The notes beneath the pieces are model-generated. The model was not told the DNA's origin, ran no database searches, and was given only the letters and a program-made list of their open reading frames with translations. This document shows, one piece after another, positions 7,301 to 15,686 of a stretch of DNA of 31,842 nt (the first letter of the stretch is position 1; every line of letters starts with the position of its first letter). The stretch comes from CAZEMR01 sp964513465 (lineage in GTDB: Bacteria; Bacteroidota; Ignavibacteria; Kapaibacteriales; UBA2268), in contig CAZEMR010000034.1 of NCBI GenBank assembly GCA_964513465.1, positions 1-31,842 on the forward strand, written 5' to 3'. Position numbers and translations under genes: made by a program.

Positions 7301-10300
7301 ATGAAATTCATCAAAATGAAGACGACTGCTATGCGCATTCTTTTGTCTGTCTGGATCGGTTTATTTGCAGCTACCGCAGCGGTGGCTCAGATAATCCATC
7401 CGGCAATCGAATTCGGCGCGGAGGAAATTCGCCGAAGCCATGATTTTTATAACAGGGGGCTGATTCGCAAATCAGAGCAAACTCTTATACGCGCGCTCGA
7501 GGAATATCCCGAAACCGCCGCCCGCGACCGCGCCATTATTCTCAAGGCGCAGTTCGAGCTCGACCAGGGCAATTATAATATTGCCGACGGACGGCTCGCC
7601 GAGTTCATTACCAAAAATCCGAATTCGCCATTCCAGGTGCACGCAATTTTCCTGCGCGGGGTTGGCGCTTTCGAGCAGGGCAAATACGAAATCGCGGAAA
7701 TATATATGAACGGCGCAGCGGCAATAGCCGGCGAAGAGCTAGTCGACCGCGAGGATTTCTCATATGCCCAAATGCGCCACGAAGCCCTCTACTGGCAGGG
7801 CGTCGCACTCGCCCAGGAGGGCAAATATCAGCGGGCCGAGCCGGTATTCGAAAGCTGCCACACCTCGCTCGCAGACGGGCCATTCGCAGACGATGCGCTA
7901 TTCTCGCTCGGCATCATCCAGGAAGTCAACCGCCGCTATGATTCCGCGGTGAAATATTATTCGATGGTCGAAAAATCCTACCCCTATTCGAATTCGCTGC
8001 TCGCCTCGCGCATCCGGCAGGCGAATAATCATCTGGTGCTGCGCAATTCCTCGGCCGGACTGCTTATACTTGAGAATTGCGAAAATATCGCTTATCATAT
8101 CGAAGCGAAGGATTCCCTGGGGCAGCTCTACGAAGAGCAGACATATATCGATAATCCCCGCCAGAGCATACTCTACCTGCGCGGCGAGGCGAACAATCTG
8201 GCAGGCAATTACCCCAATGCGCTGAATTTATTCGAATCATATCTCAATACATATATAAATACTCCGCTGACGAATTATGTGCGGCTGGGCGCAGGCTGGT
8301 CGTTGATGCACATGGGCCGGCTCGAAGAAGCCCTTAATTATTACGATGCGATAATCGCTTCCGACGAGACCGAGGACGTCCGCACCACCGCCATGGCAAA
8401 GCTATACCGCACAATCGCGCTCAAGCGTATGGGCAATATCGAGCAGGCCACCCGCGAGCTTTCGTCGCTCTCGGTGCAGTCGGCCTATCCCTTTCCGGGG
8501 CTTGTGCTGCTCGAGCTTGGTCAGATATATTATGAGCAGGGCGACTACGATCAGGCGCGGCGAATACTCGAGCGGGCCGACCGCGAAACCATCGAGGCCC
8601 GGATATCCGTGCGCGTGCACCTTCTGCTCGGAGCTTCTTACGTCGAATTGGGAATGTGGAACAAAGCCGCATCGGAATACGAAATTGCGGAGCAAATCAG
8701 CACAAAAAGCACAAAATTATTTATGCCGCGCAAGGACGAATACCTCGCCGAAGCCCGACTCAAACGAGGCATCGCGCTTGTGCAGAGCCATCGCTCGGCC
8801 GAGGCAATCTCCTCGCTCAACGCATACATATCCGAAACCGTCGGCAGCCCCCGGATGGACGAAGCCCTCTTCTGGCTGGCCGAGGCATACTACCGCTCGG
8901 ATCTGTTGACCAATGCGGCCGAAACCTATCAGTCGCTGCTCGAGACCTACGCCAACACCCCCCGCCGCGAGGAAGCGCTCTACGGCATGGGCTGGGCCTG
9001 GTTCCGGCAGGAAAAATTCGATAAATCATCCAGAATATTTGACAAATTAGTAAATGAATATCCCAAATCGGAATTCTCTATCGAAGTGCTCACGCGACAG
9101 GCCGACGGCTATTTCCGGATGAAGAGCTATTCACGCGCCGCCGAAACCTATCGCCGCGCGGCAAAACTTGCACCCAAAACCGAGGAAGGCCAGTACGCAG
9201 CCTACCAAATGAGCTATGCCCTTTATAAACGCGGCGCATACGAAGACGCGATCGGCGGGCTGGTGGAATTCCTAAGGCTCTACCCCCGCTCGCCATATTC
9301 AGCGAATGCCGTATATCTGATGGGCTGGATCCGATTCCAGCAGAAAAAATATAACGAAGCTATCGACCACTTCCAATACCTGGTGCAGGGCTATCCGCAG
9401 AGCGGCCTGGCCGAACGCGCTTACTACTCCATCGGCGATGCTTACTACAATATGGGGAATTACGAAGAAGCAATCGCGGCGTATAAAAAAGTCGTCGAAT
9501 CCTTTCCCGGCAGCCAGCTTGCCCCCGAGGCAATGCGCAGCATACAGTACTGCTATATGGCGCTTGGCCGCGACGAAGAGGCAATCGCCAGCATAGATAC
9601 ATTCATATCGTCCAATCCGGGCTCGCCCTTTGCGATTGATTTCAAAATGAAAAAAGCCGAGATGTTCTACACCGGCCGCAAATACAGCGACGCAATCGAT
9701 GAATACCGCAGCTTCGTGAACAACCATCCCCAGAGCCAGCGCTCGGCCGAAGCATTATACTGGATGGGCAAAAGCTTTATAAATATGAACGAAAAGGACA
9801 AAGCAGTCGGCACCTTCCGCGAGCTTTATCAGAATTTCCCGAAAAGCGAATTCGTGCCGCTCGCCCGGCTCGAAACCGCGCTGATGTTTAAAAATGATAA
9901 TAAAGTCGAAAAGGCGGACTCATTATTCAGAAAAATTCAGAACGATTTCCCCGAGCATCCCGCTGCGGCCCAGGCCGGATTCGAACGCGCGGTGGTCAAA
10001 TACGGCCTCGGCGATACCACCTCCGCGATGGCGATTTTCCGCAATGTGGCGGACAGCTATCCGGGGATGGAATACTCCGACCAAAGCCGCTATCGCATTG
10101 CGGCATACTTCCGCGCAAAGGGTATGAACGATTCGGCCCGCGCGGAATTCGCAAAGCTGGCCGACAATTACGACAATCCCGCGCTTGCGGCCCAGGCCCA
10201 GTATACCATCGGCGAGCTGTGGATGCGCCAGGATAGCTGCGAAAAGGCAATCGTGGCATTCGAAGTCGTCCGCGAGAAATTCTCCGGCTATGAGGACTGG

Positions 10301-10450
10301 TATTCGCTGGCCCTTCTGAATCTGGGCGAATGCTACGAAAAGACCGGCCGCACCGAGGACGCAAAAGAGATCTATCTCGCGCTCGAGGCTCTCAGGCCCG
10401 AGGACGAGTTCGGCAAGACAGCCACACAGCGACTTAAGCGATTGAAATAA
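7301..10450 (+). CDS. Large exported tetratricopeptide-repeat protein
   Basis: A 1049-residue protein with an N-terminal signal peptide (hydrophobic core around residues 13-24, A-x-A-type site near A-A-V-A-Q) followed by TPR repeats to the end. I count at least 20 units with the pattern Y-x-x-A-I-x-x-Y/F and an ending such as Y-P-x-S, for example Y-N-E-A-I-D-H-F-Q-Y-L-V-Q-G-Y-P-Q-S. TPR superhelices are protein-docking scaffolds; repeats of this class resemble those of YbgF/CpoB and BamD, which work at the cell envelope. The protein should be periplasmic or outer-membrane associated. It heads a run with a beta-barrel, a SPOR protein and TonB, so a role in assembling or coupling that envelope complex is likely but inferred. 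Codons 6 and 11 are alternative starts; no ribosome site is evident. Confidence 0.92.
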   Translation: MKFIKMKTTAMRILLSVWIGLFAATAAVAQIIHPAIEFGAEEIRRSHDFYNRGLIRKSEQTLIRALEEYPETAARDRAIILKAQFELDQGNYNIADGRLAEFITKNPNSPFQVHAIFLRGVGAFEQGKYEIAEIYMNGAAAIAGEELVDREDFSYAQMRHEALYWQGVALAQEGKYQRAEPVFESCHTSLADGPFADDALFSLGIIQEVNRRYDSAVKYYSMVEKSYPYSNSLLASRIRQANNHLVLRNSSAGLLILENCENIAYHIEAKDSLGQLYEEQTYIDNPRQSILYLRGEANNLAGNYPNALNLFESYLNTYINTPLTNYVRLGAGWSLMHMGRLEEALNYYDAIIASDETEDVRTTAMAKLYRTIALKRMGNIEQATRELSSLSVQSAYPFPGLVLLELGQIYYEQGDYDQARRILERADRETIEARISVRVHLLLGASYVELGMWNKAASEYEIAEQISTKSTKLFMPRKDEYLAEARLKRGIALVQSHRSAEAISSLNAYISETVGSPRMDEALFWLAEAYYRSDLLTNAAETYQSLLETYANTPRREEALYGMGWAWFRQEKFDKSSRIFDKLVNEYPKSEFSIEVLTRQADGYFRMKSYSRAAETYRRAAKLAPKTEEGQYAAYQMSYALYKRGAYEDAIGGLVEFLRLYPRSPYSANAVYLMGWIRFQQKKYNEAIDHFQYLVQGYPQSGLAERAYYSIGDAYYNMGNYEEAIAAYKKVVESFPGSQLAPEAMRSIQYCYMALGRDEEAIASIDTFISSNPGSPFAIDFKMKKAEMFYTGRKYSDAIDEYRSFVNNHPQSQRSAEALYWMGKSFINMNEKDKAVGTFRELYQNFPKSEFVPLARLETALMFKNDNKVEKADSLFRKIQNDFPEHPAAAQAGFERAVVKYGLGDTTSAMAIFRNVADSYPGMEYSDQSRYRIAAYFRAKGMNDSARAEFAKLADNYDNPALAAQAQYTIGELWMRQDSCEKAIVAFEVVREKFSGYEDWYSLALLNLGECYEKTGRTEDAKEIYLALEALRPEDEFGKTATQRLKRLK

Positions 10451-10499
10451 ATTTTTTTCAGAATAATTTTGAATTAAGTAATCAATATATATATTAGTT

Positions 10500-12131
10500 A
10501 TGAAAAAGAAATTTTCCGGAATAATTGCTCTCCTTTTGTTTGCGTCAACGATTGGCGCTATTGCCCAGGACGAGCAGAACAAACCGCGCGAAGCATCCAC
10601 CGAACCGCTGGAGCTGCCCAATTTCATAATTCGCGGCATCGAGCAGCTTAACGTCAGGTCGGGCATCAAGCAATTTCCCGGCAAACCCGCGGCGCTTACC
10701 GCAGGCCAGCTCGATTCGCTGAATACCCTCGAAAAGCAACAGCCCGCACTGATGCCGGCGCCCGAAGAACCTGACCAAATACTGTCACCGAATTTCCGCC
10801 AAACCTATGTCGAAGCCGGATTCGGCCGCTTTATGACAGGCCATATCGGCGGAGCTTTCGAGGCGGACTATGCTGGATATGATTTCCATTTCCGAGGTGA
10901 TCTGGAGCACAGCGACGGCCACATCGAAGGCGCACGCTACGACCGCGCGATGATCGATCTCTCGGCGGTTTACGTTGCCCCGGACAAATACTGGATATTC
11001 GGCGGAAGCATGACCCGCACCCGCGCCAAATTCAACAACCGGAACTTCGATATGTACGCCAGCCCTGCGGTGGAGCAGCGCAATATCACCGACTTCGACA
11101 TATCGGTGGACGTCGAGGGCAGCTATCAGGGCTTTGGGTTCGACCTCGGCGGCGGCTTCGAATCGACGCGGATGTCGACCATTGGCGATATTTCCACAGA
11201 AAATTCTATAAACGGATATATCAGCGTCGAGAATTTATGGCGCAAATTTTACATCGGCGGCGGCGCAAAGCTCGACATTCGCTCGCTCGACGGCCAGTGG
11301 ACGCCCGACGGCGGTGCAATGACCAACTTCGCGCAGATCGAGGGATATGCCGCCTATACGATCGACAAGACCACATTCCGCGGGCGCGCGGGATTCCAGT
11401 TTGCCAATAATTCGGCGGACGTCAGCCGGGCCGGACTGCTGCTCGATGCAGGGGTGGAGTACCGTATGAATAAATTCTTTACGCTCGAAGCCGGCGCCTG
11501 CTCCGGGCTGGAGAATAATTCATTCTCGGAAATTTTAAAATATAATCCTTATTTATCCGACAGCGCATTTTTCGATTATAAATATAATATAGTCCGCGCA
11601 CGCGGGGCAATGAAATACCACCCCGACGACGATTTCGGATTCAGCATGGGCACAAAGCTCGGCGCCGAAGACCGCATCCCGGTGATGGCAATGGCCGATA
11701 CCGGATTTTTCGCGATAAATTATATGAAGGGATATATTGCCGGGATTTTCGCCGAGTTGTTCTGGTCGGCAGGGCCGGAAGACGACATTTCGGCGCTCCT
11801 GGAGCTGAATTACGCCCGATCGGACGCCGGAAGCAAGAGCATCCCTTACGTAGCGCCGATTGAGTTTTCGATCATTTACGGGCATCAGTGGGCGGAATAT
11901 TTTGGCACGGATTTTGGTATAAATTATACCGGGGAAAGATACGCAGATATTGAAAACAAAGAAGTTCTGACGGGCTACGTAAATGTGACTGCCCGCGCCA
12001 GATTCGAGATATTAAAAGAATTTACGGCAATATTAAATTTTGAAAATCTGACAAATTCGGATATATTTATATGGCAGGGATATAAACAGCGAGGGCTGTT
12101 CGTATCACTAAACCTAATGTGGCATTTATAA
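10500..12131 (+). CDS. Outer-membrane beta-barrel protein, TonB-dependent receptor-like
   Basis: A 543-residue protein with a signal peptide ending near A-I-A-Q (residue 22), a proline/glutamate-rich stretch to about residue 95, then alternating aromatic-hydrophobic strands typical of an outer-membrane barrel. The C-terminal segment L-N-F-E-N-L-T-N-S-D through G-L-F-V-S-L-N-L-M-W resembles the last strands of TonB-dependent receptors. No plug domain is present and the length is below that of full receptors, so it is a reduced or divergent barrel and not a standard transporter. It starts 49 bases after the TPR gene and stops nine bases before the SPOR gene. With TonB encoded two genes on, it could be that TonB's client; this is inferred. 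The start lacks a Shine-Dalgarno site. Confidence 0.82.
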   Translation: MKKKFSGIIALLLFASTIGAIAQDEQNKPREASTEPLELPNFIIRGIEQLNVRSGIKQFPGKPAALTAGQLDSLNTLEKQQPALMPAPEEPDQILSPNFRQTYVEAGFGRFMTGHIGGAFEADYAGYDFHFRGDLEHSDGHIEGARYDRAMIDLSAVYVAPDKYWIFGGSMTRTRAKFNNRNFDMYASPAVEQRNITDFDISVDVEGSYQGFGFDLGGGFESTRMSTIGDISTENSINGYISVENLWRKFYIGGGAKLDIRSLDGQWTPDGGAMTNFAQIEGYAAYTIDKTTFRGRAGFQFANNSADVSRAGLLLDAGVEYRMNKFFTLEAGACSGLENNSFSEILKYNPYLSDSAFFDYKYNIVRARGAMKYHPDDDFGFSMGTKLGAEDRIPVMAMADTGFFAINYMKGYIAGIFAELFWSAGPEDDISALLELNYARSDAGSKSIPYVAPIEFSIIYGHQWAEYFGTDFGINYTGERYADIENKEVLTGYVNVTARARFEILKEFTAILNFENLTNSDIFIWQGYKQRGLFVSLNLMWHL

Positions 12132-12140
12132 AAATTAATT

Positions 12141-13700
12141 ATGGCAATTTTCGAAAAAGATAATCTTCGCGACGAGGAAAAGTCGGGATTCCAGCCGGGC
12201 GACCAGGACGACGAGACATTTGCGCTCGAAGGCCAGGACAAATACCCGGGCGAGCTGCCAGAGTTCGAAGCCGAACCCGAAGAAGTCGCCGCCACCGCAG
12301 CACCCGAGGAGGTAGCCGAGGAGGCCGAGGCGATTCCGGAGGAGGAGGTCGGAGAGACTGCCCCTGAAGCAGAAGCAACCGAAAAGCCTGAAGAAGATTC
12401 CGCCGAAGAGGAGATTCCCGAAGAGGAATCCCCCGATGAAGTATCCGAAGCCGAGCAGATAGAAGTGCCCAAGGAAGGCACCGTATGGGATTTGTTCGAC
12501 GAGGAATCCGAAGTGGAAGAGTCCGCCGCCGCCGAAGAACCCGATGAAGAAATTGCCGAAGAGACGGAATTGCCGGTCGAAGAAGAACCGGTCGTCGAAG
12601 AAGAACCGGCTGCCGAAGAGCCTGAAGAAGAAATTACGGAAGAACCCGAACCGGTCGCAGAAGCTGCGGAGGAAGAAATCCCCGTCGAGGAACCCGAACC
12701 CGCTGCAGATGAACCCGACGAACTGGGCGATTCGCTGAAGGCATTGCTACAGGAAGAGATAGACCGCGGCGAGCAAAAGCGGAAGCAGAAAATGCAGGCC
12801 CGCGCCGAACAGGCCCCCGCCGGCGAACCAATGTCCGAGGAAGAATTCCAGCCGGTAGAGGAACGCGACGAAACCGAAACGATCGATCTCTCCGGCATCG
12901 AAGCAGATAAGCCATCGACCTACGGGCTGGAGCGACCGGACACTGACGAAAAGCCCGAGGAAAAACCGCAGCCGGAAGAAAAATCCGGAAAGTCCGAAGA
13001 AGAATCCGACGAAAAAGATAAAAAACGCGCTCTGCCGCTGGCGCTGATAATCGCGGCCGCCGTATTGCTCGCAGCAGGTCTGGGATATGGCGGATATTGG
13101 TATTTCTATCAATACCAGCCCGAAGCCAGCGCTGCGGACACCACCCAGACAACCGAACCCGCTGCGAAAGCAGAAGCCAAAGCCAGGGCTGAGGTCGAAG
13201 CCAGACCCGAGGCCGACCACACCGAAAAGCCTCGCGCCGCCCGCGAAAACACTGATACAGGGTTTGTCGCGACAATCGAACAGGCGCCCGAAGCAGAAAA
13301 GCAGACGGTAAAAACCGAACCGGCCAAAACTCCCGAAAAGAAACAGCAGGCAAAGCCAGCTCCGAAAAAAGAGCAGAAGCCATATATTTCCAAACGAACT
13401 CTGCCGGTTCAGAAAAACAAAAAGACTAAAGACACTAAACGCGACGACACCGCGTTCGATAAATCAGAAAAGGGGCTGTATACGATTCAGATATATTCCT
13501 CGCCTTCGCGCGAAGACGCCGAGGAATGGCTCCGAAAAGTTAAAGAACGAAACATCGACAACGCATTTATATCGACCCATAAAATTCGAGACCAGATATG
13601 GTATCGCGTCAGATTCGGCCAGTATGAAACGCGCGAGGACGCTCGCGCCGCCGCTCTGCGCTACGGATTCGCACAGTCATGGGTCGATCGCGTGCGTTAA
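12141..13700 (+). CDS. Acidic single-pass membrane protein with C-terminal SPOR domain
   Basis: A 519-residue protein in four parts: an extremely acidic Glu/Pro/Ala-rich region (about 1-295, with a short basic patch near 222-231), one transmembrane helix (about 297-320), a Lys/Ala/Pro-rich linker (about 335-445), and a SPOR domain (about 445-519, Y-T-I-Q-I-Y-S-S through W-Y-R-V-R-F-G-Q-Y). SPOR domains bind denuded peptidoglycan and bring proteins to division or remodelling sites. With no signal peptide, the acidic part should be cytoplasmic and the SPOR domain periplasmic. The acidic arm is low-complexity with repeated E-E-P-x-x-E-E-E units, so it is probably disordered. It lies between the barrel and tonB genes, 9 and 19 bases away. 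The large antisense frames here are by-products of the Glu codons. Confidence 0.9.
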   Translation: MAIFEKDNLRDEEKSGFQPGDQDDETFALEGQDKYPGELPEFEAEPEEVAATAAPEEVAEEAEAIPEEEVGETAPEAEATEKPEEDSAEEEIPEEESPDEVSEAEQIEVPKEGTVWDLFDEESEVEESAAAEEPDEEIAEETELPVEEEPVVEEEPAAEEPEEEITEEPEPVAEAAEEEIPVEEPEPAADEPDELGDSLKALLQEEIDRGEQKRKQKMQARAEQAPAGEPMSEEEFQPVEERDETETIDLSGIEADKPSTYGLERPDTDEKPEEKPQPEEKSGKSEEESDEKDKKRALPLALIIAAAVLLAAGLGYGGYWYFYQYQPEASAADTTQTTEPAAKAEAKARAEVEARPEADHTEKPRAARENTDTGFVATIEQAPEAEKQTVKTEPAKTPEKKQQAKPAPKKEQKPYISKRTLPVQKNKKTKDTKRDDTAFDKSEKGLYTIQIYSSPSREDAEEWLRKVKERNIDNAFISTHKIRDQIWYRVRFGQYETREDARAAALRYGFAQSWVDRVR

Positions 13701-13709
13701 TACATATAC

Positions 13710-13714
13710 GGGGG
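13710..13714 (+). promoter_or_regulatory. Ribosome-binding site that sets the tonB start
   Basis: GGGGG followed by aaagc and the ATG at 13720. This favours the 259-residue TonB over a 291-residue frame that would begin inside the SPOR gene. A near copy (gggggaa then ttgtg) precedes the tonB relic at 14703. Confidence 0.6.
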
Positions 13715-13719
13715 AAAGC

Positions 13720-14499
13720 ATGTACCGCTCATCCAGGCATGAAAATACAACATCCCTGAATTTCAATATTCCATGGGATTCGAATACCGCTCGCGGTTTC
13801 GCTATCGCGCTGGCAATGACTGCGCTTATGGTGCTGATTGCGCCGGTGATGCAGATCGATCCGCCCAGTGCACGAGAAATCGAACTCAATACAATTCCGC
13901 TCGAAATACTTAACTTCGGCGACGGAGACGGCACCGGTATGAGCAAGGGCAACCTGGCCGAAGAAGGCGAAATCCACAAAGGCCGCGAACCGCAGTCAAA
14001 TCTGAACGACGCCGAAATCGCAGCAAAAACCAAGCTCGACCGAAACGCAACGCCGCAGGATCCGGACGCGCAGTCCAACTTCGTTGCACGCAATGAATTA
14101 AGCTCCGACCAGGCATCCAGCGATCAGGCCCGCGGCTCGAACTCCCGCGATGTAGGCTCGCCCGATGGCAGTCCCGGCGGCACCGGACTCGGCGAAAAGG
14201 GCAACGGCAAGGGCAAGGGAATGGGCTTTGGCGATATCGAATGGGGCGGCGGCGGCAATCGCACCGTGCTCTACAAAAAATTACCGCAATTCCCGAGCGG
14301 AGCGAATATGTCCGCCCAAATCCGCATCCGGTTCAAGGTATTGCCCGACGGCACCGTCAGCTCGATGATGCCGCTGCAAAAAGGCGATCCTGCGCTCGAG
14401 CATGCCGCAATGGATGCGCTCCGCCAATGGCGGTTCAATCCGCTCGAGCAGGACAAGGAAATGGTCGGCATAATCACTTTCACATTCCGTCTGAGCTGA
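13720..14499 (+). CDS. TonB-type energy transducer
   Basis: A 259-residue protein with a short cytoplasmic N-terminus, one transmembrane anchor (about residues 25-45), a Gly/Asp/Ser-rich linker and a C-terminal TonB domain (about 185-259) containing I-R-F-K-V-L-P-D-G-T-V, A-A-M-D-A-L-R-Q-W-R-F-N-P and the final strand G-I-I-T-F-T-F-R-L-S. TonB links the proton motive force of ExbB/ExbD to outer-membrane receptors. The linker lacks the usual Pro-Lys/Pro-Glu repeats and is glycine-rich instead. exbB and exbD are not nearby, so it must borrow them from elsewhere or act otherwise. The start at 13720 is chosen because of the GGGGG site; the longer frame overlaps the SPOR gene. The 3' end is duplicated as a relic 200 bases downstream. 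Confidence 0.9.
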   Translation: MYRSSRHENTTSLNFNIPWDSNTARGFAIALAMTALMVLIAPVMQIDPPSAREIELNTIPLEILNFGDGDGTGMSKGNLAEEGEIHKGREPQSNLNDAEIAAKTKLDRNATPQDPDAQSNFVARNELSSDQASSDQARGSNSRDVGSPDGSPGGTGLGEKGNGKGKGMGFGDIEWGGGGNRTVLYKKLPQFPSGANMSAQIRIRFKVLPDGTVSSMMPLQKGDPALEHAAMDALRQWRFNPLEQDKEMVGIITFTFRLS

Positions 14500-14526
14500 T
14501 TTTTTAATATGATAAAGGGATAAATG

Positions 14527-14670
14527 ATGGCCATTATTGATGTTATCATTATCGTTGCGATAATATTTCTTATATTATCAATATTGAAACATTTTGGCAA
14601 AGCTCTTATTTATCTGGCAATTATAATTATTCTTGTGCTGGTTATTATCCGGCTTTTGCAACTTATATAA
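14527..14670 (+). CDS. 47-residue hydrophobic membrane protein, copy 1
   Basis: A small, previously easy-to-miss frame encoding 47 residues, almost all I, L, V and A: two short hydrophobic helices separated by a basic hinge K21-x-F23-x-K25. AAGGGA ends six bases before the chosen ATG (14527); an ATG one codon earlier is too close to that site. It follows tonB by 27 bases. Its best evidence is the second copy at 14799-14942: same 47-residue length, 21 of 47 positions identical in an ungapped comparison, the same K-x-F-x-K hinge and the same L-L-Q near the C-terminus. Function is unknown; it should be an inner-membrane peptide, perhaps an accessory to the TonB/SPOR complex. Confidence 0.72.
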   Translation: MAIIDVIIIVAIIFLILSILKHFGKALIYLAIIIILVLVIIRLLQLI

Positions 14671-14702
14671 ATTCAGAAATTTAAGTTAAATCCGGGGGAA
14701 TT

Positions 14703-14783
14703 GTGTTTTTGGGCAAACAGTCCGATCCCGAGCTCCGAATGGATGAAGAAAAGATCGGCATAATCACATTCCACCTTAGTTAA
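14703..14783 (+). pseudogene. Relic of a second tonB copy (26 codons)
   Basis: A GTG-started frame of 26 codons preceded by a gggggaa site like that of tonB. It ends in K-I-G-I-I-T-F-H-L-S, matching the tonB terminus M-V-G-I-I-T-F-T-F-R-L-S; both share the DNA word ggcataatcac. The upstream part (S-D-P-E-L-R-M-D-E) aligns weakly with G-D-P-A-L-E-H-A-A-M-D of TonB. It is best explained as a duplicated tonB reduced by internal deletion. Like tonB it is followed directly by a 47-residue membrane-protein gene. It is too short to form a TonB domain. Confidence 0.6.
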
Positions 14784-14798
14784 CAAATCGGAGAAACA

Positions 14799-14942
14799 AT
14801 GGGCCCGGCCGAAATAGTCATTCTCGTTCTGGTGGTCATTCTTGTGCTCGCTATCATAAAGCGCTTCCTCAAAGTCGCGATATATATGGCCGTTCTGATA
14901 ATATTAATCCTCGTAATCATGAAATTGCTCCAGGGGATGTAA
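14799..14942 (+). CDS. 47-residue hydrophobic membrane protein, copy 2
   Basis: The paralogue of the 14527-14670 gene. It encodes 47 residues with two hydrophobic helices and the hinge K21-R-F-L-K25, ending in K-L-L-Q-G-M. A GGAG site lies five bases before the ATG. It starts 15 bases after the tonB relic and stops four bases before the AlkD-like gene, so it appears to be translated within the same message. Its Val/Leu codons are more G/C-ending than those of copy 1, so the copies have diverged for some time while length and hinge stayed the same, which suggests selection. Function unknown. Confidence 0.72.
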   Translation: MGPAEIVILVLVVILVLAIIKRFLKVAIYMAVLIILILVIMKLLQGM

Positions 14943-14946
14943 GGCG

Positions 14947-15669
14947 ATGGATATCCAATTGATACTCAAAGAAATCCGCGAATTCTTCCGCAAAAATGCC
15001 GACCCCGAGATACGCGAAAAATATTCACGATATTTCAAAGGCGAATATCCCGGATACGGAATTGATCAGAAAAAATTCGAAGCCCGCCGCGATAAATGGA
15101 TCGACGAGCTTAGCGGCCTCTCCACCGGCTACATCCTGTCGATAGGCGACGAATTGATGAAATCCGGCAAATACGAGGAATCCTCGCTCGCCATACAGCT
15201 AATCGCAGCCCGCCGCAACGACTTCAGCGCGGAAGTGTTCAATCACATTGCCCGATGGTTCGACACCGGAATAGATAATTGGGCGGCAACGGATACTCTG
15301 TGTATGTTCGTCACGGCCGAACTCGTTCGCGACGGCCATGTCTCGCTCGATGAACTCGGCAAATGGACCGAGGCCGAATCCGAATGGCAGCGTCGAACAG
15401 TGCCGGTCACATTATACGAACTCGCTAAAAAGAAGGAAGTTGCCCCCGGCAAAGCTCTGCCGCTCGTCCGCCCCCTGATGATGGACAAATCGGAATACGT
15501 GCAGAAAGGCATCGGCACTATGCTGCGCGAATTATGGAAAACACACCCCGACGAAATCGAGGATTTCCTCTATGAATTCAAAGATACCGCGCCCCGGCCG
15601 ATCTATGCCTATGCCACCGAGAAAATGGACAAGGAAAAAAGAAAGCGATTCAAAAAAAACAAGAAATAA
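14947..15669 (+). CDS. AlkD-like DNA alkylation repair / HEAT-repeat protein
   Basis: A 240-residue alpha-helical protein of the AlkC/AlkD DNA glycosylase superfamily, which removes cationic alkylated bases such as 3-methyladenine and 7-methylguanine using HEAT-like repeats. The key pair is present in N-W-A-A-T-D: Trp112 and, four residues on, the catalytic-type Asp116. The basic W-Q-R-R motif (Arg149/Arg150) matches the DNA-contacting arginine region. In the usual I-G-W-x-L-R-E motif the tryptophan is replaced by Thr191 (G-I-G-T-M-L-R-E), so the DNA-cradling aromatic set is incomplete and activity or specificity may be altered. The C-terminus is very basic. It begins four bases after the second small membrane protein, an unexpected partner for envelope genes. 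Confidence 0.83.
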   Translation: MDIQLILKEIREFFRKNADPEIREKYSRYFKGEYPGYGIDQKKFEARRDKWIDELSGLSTGYILSIGDELMKSGKYEESSLAIQLIAARRNDFSAEVFNHIARWFDTGIDNWAATDTLCMFVTAELVRDGHVSLDELGKWTEAESEWQRRTVPVTLYELAKKKEVAPGKALPLVRPLMMDKSEYVQKGIGTMLRELWKTHPDEIEDFLYEFKDTAPRPIYAYATEKMDKEKRKRFKKNKK

Positions 15670-15686
15670 TCCCGATAAATTTTAAT

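Noticed and set aside
7195..7443. 82-codon frame overlapping the start of the TPR gene
   Set aside because: It overlaps the TPR signal peptide in another frame and has no ribosome site or recognisable features.
11975..12898. Serine-rich 307-codon antisense frame over the SPOR gene
   Set aside because: It is the mirror of the Glu-rich coding region (GAA/GAG codons read backwards) and has no domain or start signal of its own.
12634..13383. Arg/Phe-rich antisense frame over the SPOR gene
   Set aside because: Low-complexity by-product of the Glu/Pro/Ala codons; the plus-strand gene has a clear membrane helix and SPOR domain.
13624..13719. N-terminal extension of TonB by 32 codons
   Set aside because: It lies inside the SPOR gene and lacks a ribosome site; the ATG at 13720 has a GGGGG site and gives a normal TonB topology.
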